DNA from: Panorpa germanica
Taxonomy: Eukaryota; Arthropoda; Insecta; Mecoptera; Panorpidae
Direction: 5' to 3'
Assembly: GCA_963678705.1 (NCBI GenBank)
Contig: OY783213.1
Location: forward strand, 15,814,451 to 15,878,450
Length of the DNA stretch: 64,000 bases
Made by a program: the position numbers and the translations under genes. Every line of letters starts with the position of its first letter. Positions within the stretch are counted from its first letter, which is position 1. Positions 49,231 to 61,900 of this stretch are shown in pieces. The notes beneath the pieces are model-generated. The model saw only the letters and a list, made by a program, of their open reading frames with translations, made no database searches and was not told where the DNA came from.

Positions 49231-51589
49231 ATACGGGGTATATCTAATTTAAAACAGTAGGTGGGAGTGTGACTTAAGTACGATAAGAGTACTTATACGT
49301 TACATAAAATAAATAACTAAAGCTATAGACTCATAGTAGTAACTGTTGAAGCTGCAATAAAATGCTCATTTTACGATCAGTATAGACCACATGTTCACGG
49401 TCTGTATGTTGGATACTGATGAGTAAAATGCATTCAATTCAAGTAAGAGTGCACTTTGTATAGTTGCTTCATTTGTAAGACAAGTTAAACAGGATAGACA
49501 ACGCCTGGAATTAAACCAGTGCCATTGGAGGTCGATCTGAATCTGGTAAAACGAGATATAAACTGGAAATTATTTAAATTATTCCTATTTGTTTGTAGTT
49601 AATTTTAAAGAGCATCATATAAAATCGAATTGAATATACACTAAGAGCAGTTTCACATTTGGTAGCTTACTACAAGATAATTAAAGCGTTACATTGCACC
49701 GGTGTTTTTTTGTAAAAAAAATAACATTATTTTTCTGTCTGTCGCACACTGCAAGCGACATATATCAGCGAATTTTAACCAAGCGAATACATGCTACAAC
49801 GCTAAACCTATCCGAACCTTGTAAATGCAATCAGCCGTCTCAGACTGGAAGGGATATGCAATAGTCTCTTTTATAACAAGGGTGTATCGGTACAAGTTTG
49901 ATTTAGTGTACTGTCTTATCGGTACGTGGTATGTATGTAATGTGACTAAGAAATTTTACTGCAAAATGAAGGACTAGCGTTTAATAAAAATGGTTTGTGA
50001 AAACCAGAACTAATTCCTAGTTTACGGATACTTTTAGAGTATTTCTTAGAAGTTTTAAAATTAAAATAAACCTTTAAGTAACCAGAAACAATGCTTGATT
50101 GTCAGGGGTTTCACAGCTATGTATCACTGCTGAATAATAAGATAAAAGTCAATGCCATCGTTTCACCAATGCTGTCAGGTTCATAAAACCGCATGTCGGA
50201 CCGGATACTTCATACAAATTTTTGATTAATACCATTTTATATCATACAATTGTTAAAATATATTGATAATAAAATATTGAAAAAAATTTATAATTATAGT
50301 ATTTTATTTTCGATAAAAATATTAACCTTGGTTTTTGTAGAGTTTCAATAATGCACTAATAAATATTTTAAACTTGTAATTAATAATATCTGTACGTTCT
50401 CGTACCTGGCAGTTTGCAATCGCAGTCGTTGTCGCAGCCTTGTGTAGTTCTGTCTTTCCAATTGTATTCGCAATCGATTTTGTTTGAACTTGAACTAACA
50501 AGGTTTTATAAAAAGTACGCGGTGTAATTATTTTATCACTGTGTCAACAATGAGGTTATGGTAATACAAGTATTTTAATCATAACTTATTTTATTTGATC
50601 TATTTGCAAAATTTGAAGGCGTTTCTCTTGTGCTAAAGACAGAGGCGAAGAACTATTTACTGCTGCATTTGAATCTGAGACAAATTTATGGTATGCTCTA
50701 GCAATGTACATCTCGGGGCCCTTATACCTTTTTTCTACCACAACGCAATTTCATTTATAATTATGCTATTTTTTTTACTATATATACGAAGGTTGAAAAT
50801 TTGAAACAAATGAAATGAAAATATATGTATTTTTTTATTAAATCTTTTTGGAAAGTATAATATGCTTAAATATTAAGTGTTTGTAATCATTAAACTTCTA
50901 CATATTTGCAATGCTGTCATTACATTCGGGAAAGGTTATTGTACCGTATTACCAAAAATTGGTTTGTACGATTCCTTGGCAGGTATTTTTTCTCGGAGCG
51001 AGGGGCCCTGTGGCAGTTGTCTACACAGCCTAATGGATAATCTAGCCCTGTGAATCACATTCTAAATAGAAGCACAAAAGCATGCTAATATTGAACAAAT
51101 GCTACATATTAGCAAGTTTATTAAGCACGTGCTACAAATAAGTATGGTTAATTAAGTATGCTGTGAATCACAAGTCGGTTCATTTCTGACCACATCACGT
51201 TTGGTGTGGGATTAAATATTCGTTAATTACTAATACTCAATAGATTAATTTCTTTTAATAAACGAGTGCTTGCTCGAAGGACGTCTCTTTTATTTATCTG
51301 ATTCTCTCGTATCAGCAAGTTTTCTTTAACGCAATACGTTGGAAAAAATAACACGATTTTGTTAAGTGAATTTCGCAAAAAAACCTTGATCTGTTAGTTC
51401 ACTTATAGGAGTAAAATTTTGATATGAGCACGTGAGTACTCAGTACAATCGTTTTTAGTGAGTATAATAAAATCAAAGCAAATGTGACCTTGAGTATGCC
51501 ACTTTTAAGCATGCTCTTTTACTGCACATATAATACATAAGTCAATAAGTTTGTGGAATGACATATAAATGACGTCATTATTGACCAAT

Positions 51590-51690
51590 TGCAAAAGAAG
51601 CGTCATTAAAGTCACTGTTATTTATAAACTAATGCTCGGAATGTCACGAAATTTTGACACATATCGTGTTAAGGTTGGTACTAATTTAAA
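51590..51690 (+). repeat. Dispersed repeat R1, copy 3
   Basis: Matches agcgtcattaaagtcactgt and gacacatatcgtgttaaggt of the R1 family; truncated at the far end compared with copies 2 and 4. Confidence 0.7.
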
Positions 51691-52345
51691 CTAGATGTAA
51701 TAGAACCTGTGACAAAGTAGAAAGTAAAAATATACACATTTATTTCATTTAGTTAAATATAATTTTAATTATTAAGCAGCAATTCAAACAATTTGTAGAG
51801 AAATATAGTCCACAGGTTCACAATCTCTGGCTTAGCGCCCCGTGCGCTGTTTTATGTATTACTATAGCTCATAAAACCATGTTTAGCCATGAGGAACTTA
51901 GACAAAACAAATACAATTGTTGTACATACACCTGTGCTGCATGTCATACTCTGTCATGATGTGTCATTGGAATGCCAACAACGTGGTTCAATATTTATGC
52001 AAACATTACTGTTCTGTTGACACATATTTTATTAAACTGATTTGTAAGACACTGATAGAACATTGAATTTATTAGTAAAGAAAATTAAATATATCTTTAT
52101 GTGTATCTATAGTAAGGAAATCAGTAGTGTATCTATAAAATAAAACAAGAATAATTCTTAATTCGTTAAAAATTTACAAAAAACAGAAAATAAAAAGCTC
52201 CTAAAAAGCTCATTTAATGAGCAAAACTTTTTGTTCATTTTGTACAACATATCAAATTAATAAAATGACAAGTTAATAAATTTTTCGTAAACAACCAGAA
52301 ATAAATCAGTACAATTTAATAATAATTACGAGTTAAGATTCATTG

Positions 52346-52524
52346 CTTGTCGGTTGTCGGTTGTCGGATGTTGGAGGTTAGTTCGTTCGATGACGTCATC
52401 GTCCGACGTCCAGGCATCGTGCTTTCTGGTTACTTCGTTGTTGGATGCATTATGAATGGATGATTGATGTTATGTTGTTTTCCCGGTAACCGGTAACCGG
52501 TAACCGGTAGCCGGTAGCCGGTAT
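52346..52524. repeat. Two 7-bp minisatellites
   Basis: A short run of gtcggtt-type repeats lies at 52346-52366. A run of cggtaac/cggtagc repeats lies at 52482-52524 (about six copies). Confidence 0.85.
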
Positions 52525-53147
52525 ACTACAAATGGTTCATACCGTATATCAAATATTGTAGGTATAATATATTTTAATACGGCCATTTTCGTATAAATTT
52601 TATGGATAATAAACTGTTATTATATCTGGTATACTCGTAATATGACACAGGTAGAAACTTTACACATGCTAGCTTACCGCAAGCTAATTCCAACATTAAT
52701 TTTTTAACAGTGGGTTTGTCATTATTATTATGGTTAAATTTATATTAAAGATTGGGTTGGTCTAAATCGGATCTATGAGGGGTATAATCGGGGTACTCGC
52801 TCCGGGTCAGCAATTTATAGGGGCGTCAAATTCATATATTGGAAGGGAACTAGATGTACGCCAAGGCACTTTTTTTTAGTTCTCACAAAGATTCAGGAAC
52901 AAGTAACCTGCTTTGTTATTTTCTTTGCCTTTATTTCTTTTCACAAATGAAAAATTAAAAAGAAAATCAATCAATCAAAAATTCGCAGTATGTAGCGGCG
53001 CCAGTGTCAAGATCTTGCCTCGGTTTGAAAAAATCGTAGGTCCGGTACTGGACTTAGTGGACAAGAGTACTCATACTTGACGTGACTGCTGTGTTTCAAA
53101 TCGATCTCTGCATCATAGCAATATTTTCTAGGCTTCGTAGTTATTGA

Positions 53148-53205
53148 GTTAAATTAATTATGTATATACATAATCATTAACTTATTAGGCAGCGGTGTTA
53201 TACAA
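53148..53205 (+). repeat. SINE tail fragment
   Basis: Matches 30136-30195 over ~58 bp (taatcattaacttatta and cagcggtgt are shared). The A- and B-box part is absent. Confidence 0.65.
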
Positions 53206-54299
53206 CTTAATGCACCCATGTCTAAATAACATCAATTTATGAATGAAAATATATAAATGTTGGATGTCGCATGTTTAAGTCGCACCAATGTGTACAAGGT
53301 AAAAGATATGCAAGAAGGAAATTAGCGTGTAAGTTAAAACACTTCAGTAATATATAACCAACATTAAATAAGAAGAAGTAAAGTATAATTAATTTTTAAC
53401 AAATTTTGTATATTTCTTTTTTTAATAATAATTTAGTGGCTCCTACGACCACGGTATCTTCTTAATTCATTTTATTAACACATTTTGTATATGTTGTAGT
53501 TTAATTATATAACAAGTTTGACTTCATCTTTATCAGGGGACTTACAACGATTCTTCTAATTTGTTCTTTACGTAATAGTTCAAGGTTAACGGCAACAGCA
53601 GTGGCACAGCATTCCTCAGAATTGATTAGGTAATTACAGATTTGTTAAAAGTGCATCACGTATGAGTATGCCTAATGAATCACAAAACACAATGGAACTA
53701 TATGTATTTCCATTTTTATTAATTCATCAATATATATTTATTGACAATATAACATTAGGTAATATTTATATTCAATATGAATTGTTATAACACAAATCAA
53801 ATTCTAAGAAATCGGTTTCCTTTTAACACGCTTAAGATTTGTTATACCTGAAGATCGGGGAGGAACAGAACAAATATTTAGGGACTGGCAGGAGCACAAC
53901 TAAACTATTGATGTTTTTATAATTAATAGTAAATGATTTATTTATAATTTTAATTACAAGATCAAATATAATATGCAACATTAATTCATTTTATGGATAA
54001 GAGATGATGCAATAATTTTTCCGTATTCGATTTGATTTAATAGCAATTATGAACTGCTCTATCAATTCTTAGGTAAAGTTTAGTTGTGGCATAAGCTATA
54101 TAAATACGAGCGAGACTATATCCATTTTCAATTATATTTAGTAACAATTTATATAACCATCTCAACTAAAAACCGAAATTTTCAACCGTTCTTTTCAAAT
54201 TTTTCGTTTACGCTCTTTGTGTTCTTCATTATCCTATATTGTATTTTATTGTATCTGCCTTTAGATTCATTTTACATTTCATTTACAAAATTTTAACAT

Positions 54300-54490
54300 G
54301 TTTTTAAGTTCTCTTCTTCCTTTTCAATATTCGTTTCTCTTGTTATCTTCTTCCACTTCCACTTTCATCACCTATTCACTTCACTTCTCTTGCAATCGTT
54401 TCTCATGACTCTCTCTGCTTACAAAGTTTCTCCTCTTCTTTCTCTTTCTCCTACTTCTCTTTGTTCTTCATTATCTAAATTCGTTTACGT
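54300..54490. repeat. Pyrimidine-rich tract
   Basis: About 190 bp of mainly C and T on the plus strand (ttctcctcttctttctcttt and similar). Confidence 0.5.
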
Positions 54491-54994
54491 TACAATATAT
54501 TTCTTTAATGAGATAAAACCTCACTATTTCCAATCAATCGAAATTCAACATTAGCTCTATACAGTGTCGATTTTGATGAATTACGGCCTTTGAAACCGTT
54601 ATCACTTCGGCGCTTTCCTTTTACTGTAATATTCCCGACAAATTTCCACAGTGCTATAGTTTGAAATCCCCATATAGCAAGCTTCAATCTCAAAAGAATT
54701 CTACTATGGAGTTTCCTTAAATACTAGAAAATCTTCATATACTTTTAATTTTTCCGTTATTTCAAATTATTCACAAATCTATATAAAAAACGATATTTTG
54801 TACAAATGTATACTATAAGCATTGCTCTAAATACAACTAGATCTTGCAATTTGTATTGTGTTCCATTTCAAAGCATGACAGACATTAAGGCCAAAACTTT
54901 AAGATATTATACTGATTAGAGTACACTAACTAGCCTTTAAATAAACCAATTGATTAATTACAATACAGCAAACACATCAGAATAACAGAATGAT

Positions 54995-55237
54995 CTACAA
55001 ACTGTTAGTATTTTTCCTTAAACGAAACTCGACGACTTTGGATGCTGTGTTCTTGGTGAGGTCATTGAATATCTGGACTCGCAAACAACAAACACCACGG
55101 ATCTGTGTAACAGAGTAACCTTTGCTTGTTGGCGGGTATTGTCTAATTTGTTGATCGCACGATGAAGCAGCAGAAAGTCCAAGGCGCGAGACCTTCACGC
55201 TGTCATTGCGAATTACAATGAAACTAGAACATGTCAA
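54995..55237 (-). other. 80-codon ORF of unknown status
   Basis: An open frame (MTCSSFIVIRNDSVKVSRLG...) in a patch more GC-balanced than its surroundings. No family recognised, no hydrophobic anchor. It may be a transposon piece or chance. Listed because its composition stands out in this intron. Confidence 0.15.
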
Positions 55238-55594
55238 GACAAGTCGATGTCGAATCGATGTCGATGCAAGGAAGTGTTACACACTTCTCACTATTTGGAG
55301 CAGTTTGCATTGACATTTAGCAGAGAAATAGGAAGATCAATGTTCTGTGAATATATATTGTATGTCAATGATTGTTTAATGGCTTATGCACCGTGGTAAA
55401 GAAATTTATAAGAATCAGGGTCATAGAAAAATATGTATTGCACTTCAAACCTTAAATATTTTTTAGTGTTTATAATACAGGGTGCTGCACATTAATTTCC
55501 ATTTTTCAAAACTTAATAAAACCCATTGTTTGAAGCTCAATATATTTGGTTTTTATAATGTAGATAGATGCACATACATAACATTTTGTGTTAG

Positions 55595-55765
55595 TTAGTT
55601 TTGAAGATCAAATCAGGGAGGTTACGTTCTCCATGCATTTCTGGCGTTTGTCATGACTCGTACCAGTAGAGCAGGCGTCGTTATGTCGTCAATTTCTTCC
55701 TGGATGTTGGTCTTTATTTTATTGTCCGCTACGACATCAATCGACTGAATGGCGCGCTTTTTAAA
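55595..55765 (-). pseudogene. Transposase C-terminal relic (Tc1/mariner-like DDE tail)
   Basis: The minus strand reads KIKTNIQEEIDDITTPALLV then RVMTNARNAWRT before a stop. This resembles the LKxxIxxExxxIxxxxLxxVxxNxxxR tail that follows the DDE domain in many Tc1/mariner-like transposases. No catalytic domain is present. The R3 repeat copy (55780-55865) lies directly beside it and may be part of the same element. Confidence 0.4.
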
Positions 55766-55779
55766 AAATGAAGTTTATA

Positions 55780-55865
55780 TTTATTTTAGTAATTTACATA
55801 CACATTATAATAATTACACTGTTTAACTTAAATCATACTATCTTACTTGAAATCAAAGAAACCAA
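55780..55865 (-). repeat. Dispersed repeat R3, copy 2
   Basis: Inverted copy of 38598-38681; see there. Confidence 0.65.
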
Positions 55866-56124
55866 CTAAAGAAATACAATTTTACAATAAATTTTCGTTG
55901 CAATCAATGTGTTAGTATAACGAATTAAATATAATTTTAGTAGCTGCAATATCTTCCTTATGCTTTTTCTAAGAATTTATTATCTACTAATAAAATTAAA
56001 AGACTTTTTCCTGTCAATAAAATGAAAGAATGCAGTTTGTAAGTATCATGTAATTCTAATAATCATAATGTATTACATCGCCGTTCTCCGTTAAAGCAAA
56101 CCCATGACTTGACAAGTGTTACTC

Positions 56125-56305
56125 GGGAATTCAGATTTTTCCATTGTTTTGAATACTACAAAAGTAGCGTCACTAAAACCACAGTAACTCGTAAACTAAT
56201 GGTTGGAATGTCATGAAATTTCTACACATATTATTTGAAGGTTGACTCTATCTAAAAATCACACGGATTTTTAATATTTGTCATCCTACTATCTATATAT
56301 CATCC
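56125..56305 (+). repeat. Dispersed repeat R1, copy 4
   Basis: Matches R1 from tttttccattgttttgaata through actcgtaaactaatggttgg to tgtcatcctactatctatat. Confidence 0.75.
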
Positions 56306-58569
56306 TACAAACTTATTCTATGATTTGTTACATGACTGACGCAGTGCTGACGTCACAAGACGCCTCTAGACGCCATAAGACGCCATTAATAAACAACATC
56401 TACAACTTAATAATCATTTAATGAATGCACATTTCTGTAAACGTACAAATAACGATTATAAACAATTCAAATGTCCGTCCGTATTTATTTATAAATTTTC
56501 CGGAAACGATCTGCGTTTTGTTGTTTGTTTTTGGAACATTTTACTATTTTCAAACATTATGCATGCATCGAACACAGTACAATTCAACACAACGATGCAA
56601 ATGAATTATTTTTGGGCTTAATTCCAAGTTTACAAATCATTGGTTATTAATAGACGCGTTATTATTTGAACATTGAATCCACAATCCATATTTCAATTCA
56701 TCGTTACAGATGGAATCATTTCAATTGGGTTGCTTTGAAATAGTAAGAGTGAAGAGTACAACAGCTATAATTCTACTCTATAGGGACTGTGGTTAGATAG
56801 AGACAGATTATGTAATAATTCATTACCTATGATCAGTAGATCATTTGATATAGGTATCTGGTATTACAGTGATTTATAGGTTATAATGAATAGGTGCATC
56901 TGAAAGTTTAGAAAGCAAAATTTTAGAAAACAATAAACAATAATTCACTACAAAATTAAACTAATTTAAATCAAGGATACTTATATTAACATAATATTAA
57001 AATTTTATCAAATTCTGTAGAAATTAGCTGATTATACTCATTAGAATTTTAATAGCATATTGTTGCCCGTCTCCTTGAGATACTATAATTACATGTAACA
57101 TAAAACTAGTGAAATACGACTTAGCCTGTATGCGTGTAACGTCTTTGTTATCAACGTCCACGGCGTCGCTATAATAGCGATGGTTCCCTGGCACTTTACA
57201 GATACTGTAATGGCGGATTGTAGTACCACTTCGCTGGAAGGCTTTGCTGTAAAAATAATGTTGTATGCTGAAATTGTATAACATTGAGTACTCTTATCAG
57301 ATTGACGATAACTATTTTCATCTTAGGATACACTGGTAAAAAGATATTGCACAAAAATCGCCATTCTTTAAAGATGGAGTCCTAAATTATCAATATTGAG
57401 AATATTAAATAAATAATTCGGACTCAGCATACCCAAATTAGGAACGTATAGTTTATTTGCCAGATTTTCCACAAATTTGCCGCATTCAGTCTCATATTTT
57501 TGATTTTGAGACTAGTCTAAGAAAAGGAAACAGACAGTCTGATGATATCTTACGAAAAACAGATGTGCTAAGTCTTTTCATTCGTATTTCTTTAATTTAA
57601 AATTTTATTCTGCCTTAACTTGAGAAGTCATAGTTACCATACATTATAGATCTGCTTTTATATCATATGATGTGTTTATATCAAACTCATAAGACTCATT
57701 ATCATTCAATTCAATAAGGTCTCTATGCACACATCAGTGGCGACACGTGACAATCAGTGGCATGACGTCCAGTGTCAGTGAAAAATAATATTGTACCGGC
57801 TAGTAATAAGTCAGTATTTCTCCTAGTTAAAAACGATGCGGTACTGATCGTCACTGATATGTGTGTATAGACCTTTACACTGGGAGAAATATTCAGTGCT
57901 ATAAAGCTGCTATAATGGTTGTATAACAAGTATATAAAAAAATTACTATGATTATATTAATTTTTATTTAATGCAATAGGAATTTTTGTTATAAAACCAT
58001 CAGTAACCAAACCTGTACCCTCTGTATTCAAGCGTAAAATTCTTGCTGTTAATTATTGAATAGTTATGTAATTATTAAATTTATAACTCATACTAAAATT
58101 ATAAAGTCTAATTACTTTTAAAAGTTGATTTAAGATAAACATTTTCATAAATTCATATAAAATATGAACTATTTTGCATATTTAGACATAAAATATTGTA
58201 ACCATTTGAACTTTTACATACTAAATAGATAAAATAAATTACAGTCATTTTTTTATAAGGTAACCTAATAAATAGAAAGATACCTCGTACCGTAGATGCC
58301 AAATTCCGATTTTAAATCATGACTATGCACGATAAATGGGTTTATATTTATGTACGGGAGAAATAAGTCGATATGCAGCTTTATGTGTATAGTTAGTGCT
58401 ACATTTCACGTTGTCAATAGCCTTTCATGAGAATAGTGTATGGTAACCAAGCAGACATTTCCAAAACTCGTGTCTGACCTTTCACAGCCGTGTACGTCAT
58501 AGAATAATTCAGTGCTTGAAATGTAATAGATATCAGAGTATAATCATTATAAGCTCAATAAAATAAATA

Positions 58570-58855
58570 TTTCGGTATCTCTCTCTCCCAAATCCTCTTG
58601 TATCTTTCATTATATTTGTTATTATAAATTTTTTCCATTCTTTCCTTTTGCTGTATCTATCTGTCTCTGTTCTTAAAGCTCCTCTTCCACACTTGTGCCT
58701 TCTTCTCTTATTCTTCCAGCCTCTTCTGCCATTCCGTTCCTTTAAAAGTACTCCTTTCTTCTTTTCGTTCCTAATTTTCTACTCTTCTTTCTTCTCTCCT
58801 CTCTTATTTTTCTTATGATCTCGCCTTCAGTATTTCTCATTTTCTCCTCGAATGT
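58570..58855. repeat. Pyrimidine-rich tract next to R2
   Basis: About 285 bp of mainly C and T on the plus strand, ending shortly before the R2 copy at 58905. Confidence 0.5.
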
Positions 58856-58904
58856 AATTGCTCTCAATTAGGATATTTTATAATCTTTTATAAGGTTCTT
58901 ATGT

Positions 58905-59045
58905 CAAATGCAAAGGTATGTGCATATTTAAAGATTGCTTCACGTACATAGAATGCACTGTAATGTTTAATCATTTCATGTATATGCAATGTTTGTACGT
59001 AATGATGGTATTTTCAGATTATAGGGCATATATAAATATACCAGA
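58905..59045 (+). repeat. Dispersed repeat R2, copy 3
   Basis: Shares aaaggtatgtgcatatttaa and tttcatgtatatgcaatg with the copies at 37675 and 49060. Confidence 0.7.
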
Positions 59046-59682
59046 ATATCTAATGTTCTGTGGATTCTTTGTGTGAAAATAACGCATTTGAACCACTGAA
59101 TTGTATAAAAGTATCTAAACTACTTTGTCAATAAATTATGACACAAGTGCATGCTGCTAAACAAGTTAAACAACATTTTTTAATCGGTCAATTAATAATC
59201 TTTTAACATTTTTCAAATGTTAATTTGGTTGAATGGTTTTGAAATGAATACTTCCTGACACTACGACTATAGTATTCAAATAAACGAAAACAAATAAATT
59301 GATTAATTCAATAAAATAATTCATTTCTTTGCTTGGTGTATGCCTTCGTATACTTTTCTTGGAATATTTTTTTTATAAGATCTTGATATCATTGACGACC
59401 GCAAACAAAAACAGGTTAAAGAAAGGACACATACATATACGTGTTCCACGTGCAGGTAAACCAGTTTCATCATTAGTGGTGTTCTCTGTTGCCTTGTTTG
59501 TATACTATTTGTTTACAATGTTATTTTTTTTTCTTTTTATGTAAAATTGTATTAATTTATTACACTTTACATTATAATTATTATCGAATTAAAATAATCT
59601 CATAATCGCTAATAACATGTCATTATCTCATTTGGAGTGCACTCAGAAAATGCGGTTGTCATTTTGCAGCACTGTGTTGACA

Positions 59683-59709
59683 TGAGCCAGTGAGCCAGTG
59701 AGCCAGTGT
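59683..59709. repeat. 8-bp tandem repeat (gagccagt), three copies
   Basis: Directly visible: gagccagt repeated three times. Confidence 0.85.
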
Positions 59710-59782
59710 GCTGCGCCGGTGCACGTGCACCTAACGAATCTCACAGAAGAAATTCTTTTTCGTGAATTACTTATTTTGTAAT

Positions 59783-59850
59783 GGTCAACACCGCAAAAAC
59801 TGTTATCATAGTAGGAGGTCATCGATGATAAAACTCAGCATATAGGAACT
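59783..59850 (+). repeat. Fragment matching the distal part of SINE copy S1
   Basis: Shares cgcaaaaa...gtaggaggtc and tcgatgata...ctcagcat with 30222-30280. Confidence 0.5.
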
Positions 59851-60424
59851 AGGAAATAGAAACGTAAAGTAAATTAAATTTAACAAGATGATGTTTATCA
59901 AGTGATGTATTTATAATTTTACAAAATGTACTTGAGCATCTGATTCATTATAATTCTGAAAATAAATTATTTGCATAACATTGCTGAGCTGTTTTGAACA
60001 AATAGACCACTTAGCTTAGTAGTACATCCTATTAGCGGTTCTCTTTCTGTGTACAGTACAGGAAAATTATGACTAAAGCAAAATCTTTATTTGCCAAAAG
60101 CTACATTTTGGGAAAAACCTAAATGCTATTGCGCTGTCATCTGTAGAGTTTGAGTTTTTACTATTTATTTATATTAAATATGGAATTAAAATTAAAAAGT
60201 GAGGTTGTGAACTTCATTACAGTATAACGGCCATTATTAATTTTGGCACTTTTTCGATTTACGGCCAAAAATGTTGTAACCTTCATTTGTTTGAAGTTAA
60301 ACGTAAGGAGTGGTTATATACGAGTGAATATAGTGCTTATATTGTCGTACGAATCAAAAGAATAATTTCATTATGCTACTTGTCGCTTTACAACCAACCT
60401 TTCCGGTCCGAATCAATGCCATAA

Positions 60425-60635
60425 AGCGAGCTATCATTTTAAATTTCGCATCAATTTTTAACTGTCAACTTTAACGGCAATAACTGTTGCTATTGCGGTG
60501 ACATTTGGCAGATATTGTGTTGCATTACTAACCTCAGAGTGTGTATACTGGATTAAAATAAAAATATTACCGCTTTTAACGAAAATTCTGCATTTTCCTG
60601 TTGATTTCAAATAGCACCTCTTGTTGAAAACTCTA
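60425..60635. mobile_element. Second copy of the 36438 MITE family
   Basis: The core (ggtgacatttggcagatatt, then attactaacctcagagt and ggattaaaataaaaatat) matches the 36438-36631 element closely. The right inverted repeat is recognisable (in reverse complement ttttcaacaagaggtgctat). The left one is badly eroded. Confidence 0.7.
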
Positions 60636-61782
60636 TGTATGAAATAGACGCGCTTTGCGACGGAGTAAGCACTAGTATTTTTAATATATTCTTTGGAAAT
60701 AGAATATTCAAGTGATAAACTCGTACTTTTGCGTGTTAGGTACGAACGAAAATATAAACATTGTCTTAAATGAAGTCTTCTTCTTGAATGATGAATACTA
60801 AGAGCAAAAACTAAATATATGAAGTCTTAAATACACAAAATGTAACAAAGCAACTGAATTCAACTTCTGTTTTAGTCTATTTTCGTTAAGTCTGATCATA
60901 ATTTGAAATTCTGTTTATAATACTCATTCAAAGTACACGTTGGTTTACAACTCCGCCGCGCCGCGCTGAGATAAAAGCTTTTCCAATGAGTAAAATATAG
61001 CAGCATGTATAATAGTGAATTTTTAATTTCAATTCACGAATATTTCACATAATTCTATGAAATTAATTTTAATAATTTCACATATTAAATAAATGCTGAA
61101 ATTGTCATATATTTTTATAACTTTTTGTTTTAATTTTTTTAATATAGTTTTACGGCGATATCAGTTGCTAGGTTATATTCTCGGATTATTAGACCTTTTA
61201 TAGCTTGATGTACCTTAGCTTGATATCTTGTAATTACCATTGATGTTTAGTTTTCTCATCAGTACTTAGTTTAATTTTTATTTAATTGTACTTAGTGATG
61301 CGCTGAGTGATCTTTATTTAATATTTAATAAATACAATAATTTGTATTGCATTTCACAACCTAAAACCTACATTTAAGTTTAAAACACAAAATTAGCTGA
61401 GCTCTGTAGCAGGGAATGGTTCTTTATAGTTCGTACGATACTTAAGAAGAAAAAATGACGTCCATGAACATTATTGGGGGGAGGGATGAAATGAAAAAAT
61501 CTTTATAATGTTATAACACGCAATAAGTATAATAAAATAACAGTTATTTAAAGCCTAATATCACGGAAGTCGTTGCTTTGTTTCTCTACCTCGTTCGAAG
61601 AGAGATAGAACATTACTTTTCCTATAGGCGAAAACAACAATTTTGGCAATTTGCTATTCTGCTGTATTTTATAACTACGTTAAAAGTAACGTTGCTTATA
61701 TTAAATAAACAAAATTTAGAATATCATTTTGGAAAATAGAATAGAAGCAAATTTTATAGGAAAATAATCTTGCAGATGATAA

Positions 61783-61900
61783 GACGGCATAGTGGCCGTG
61801 AACGATAATGCTTAATGTCAGAGAATTGTATCTTCGGGTTCGATCCCTGGACTAGATATACATAGTATGTTGTTGGTTGTTGACAAAGTTTAATTAATGA
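61783..61900 (+). mobile_element. tRNA-derived SINE, copy S2 (best preserved)
   Basis: The A box is in gacggcatagtggccgtgaa (61783-61802). The B box ggttcgatccc is at 61837-61847. The spacing of ~45 bp is slightly longer than in most tRNA promoters. No cloverleaf is convincing, so it is a SINE head, not a tRNA gene. Confidence 0.7.

Noticed and set aside
61783-61860. tRNA gene
   Set aside because: A and B boxes are present but no convincing cloverleaf or anticodon arm forms, and related diverged copies exist, so it is a SINE head.
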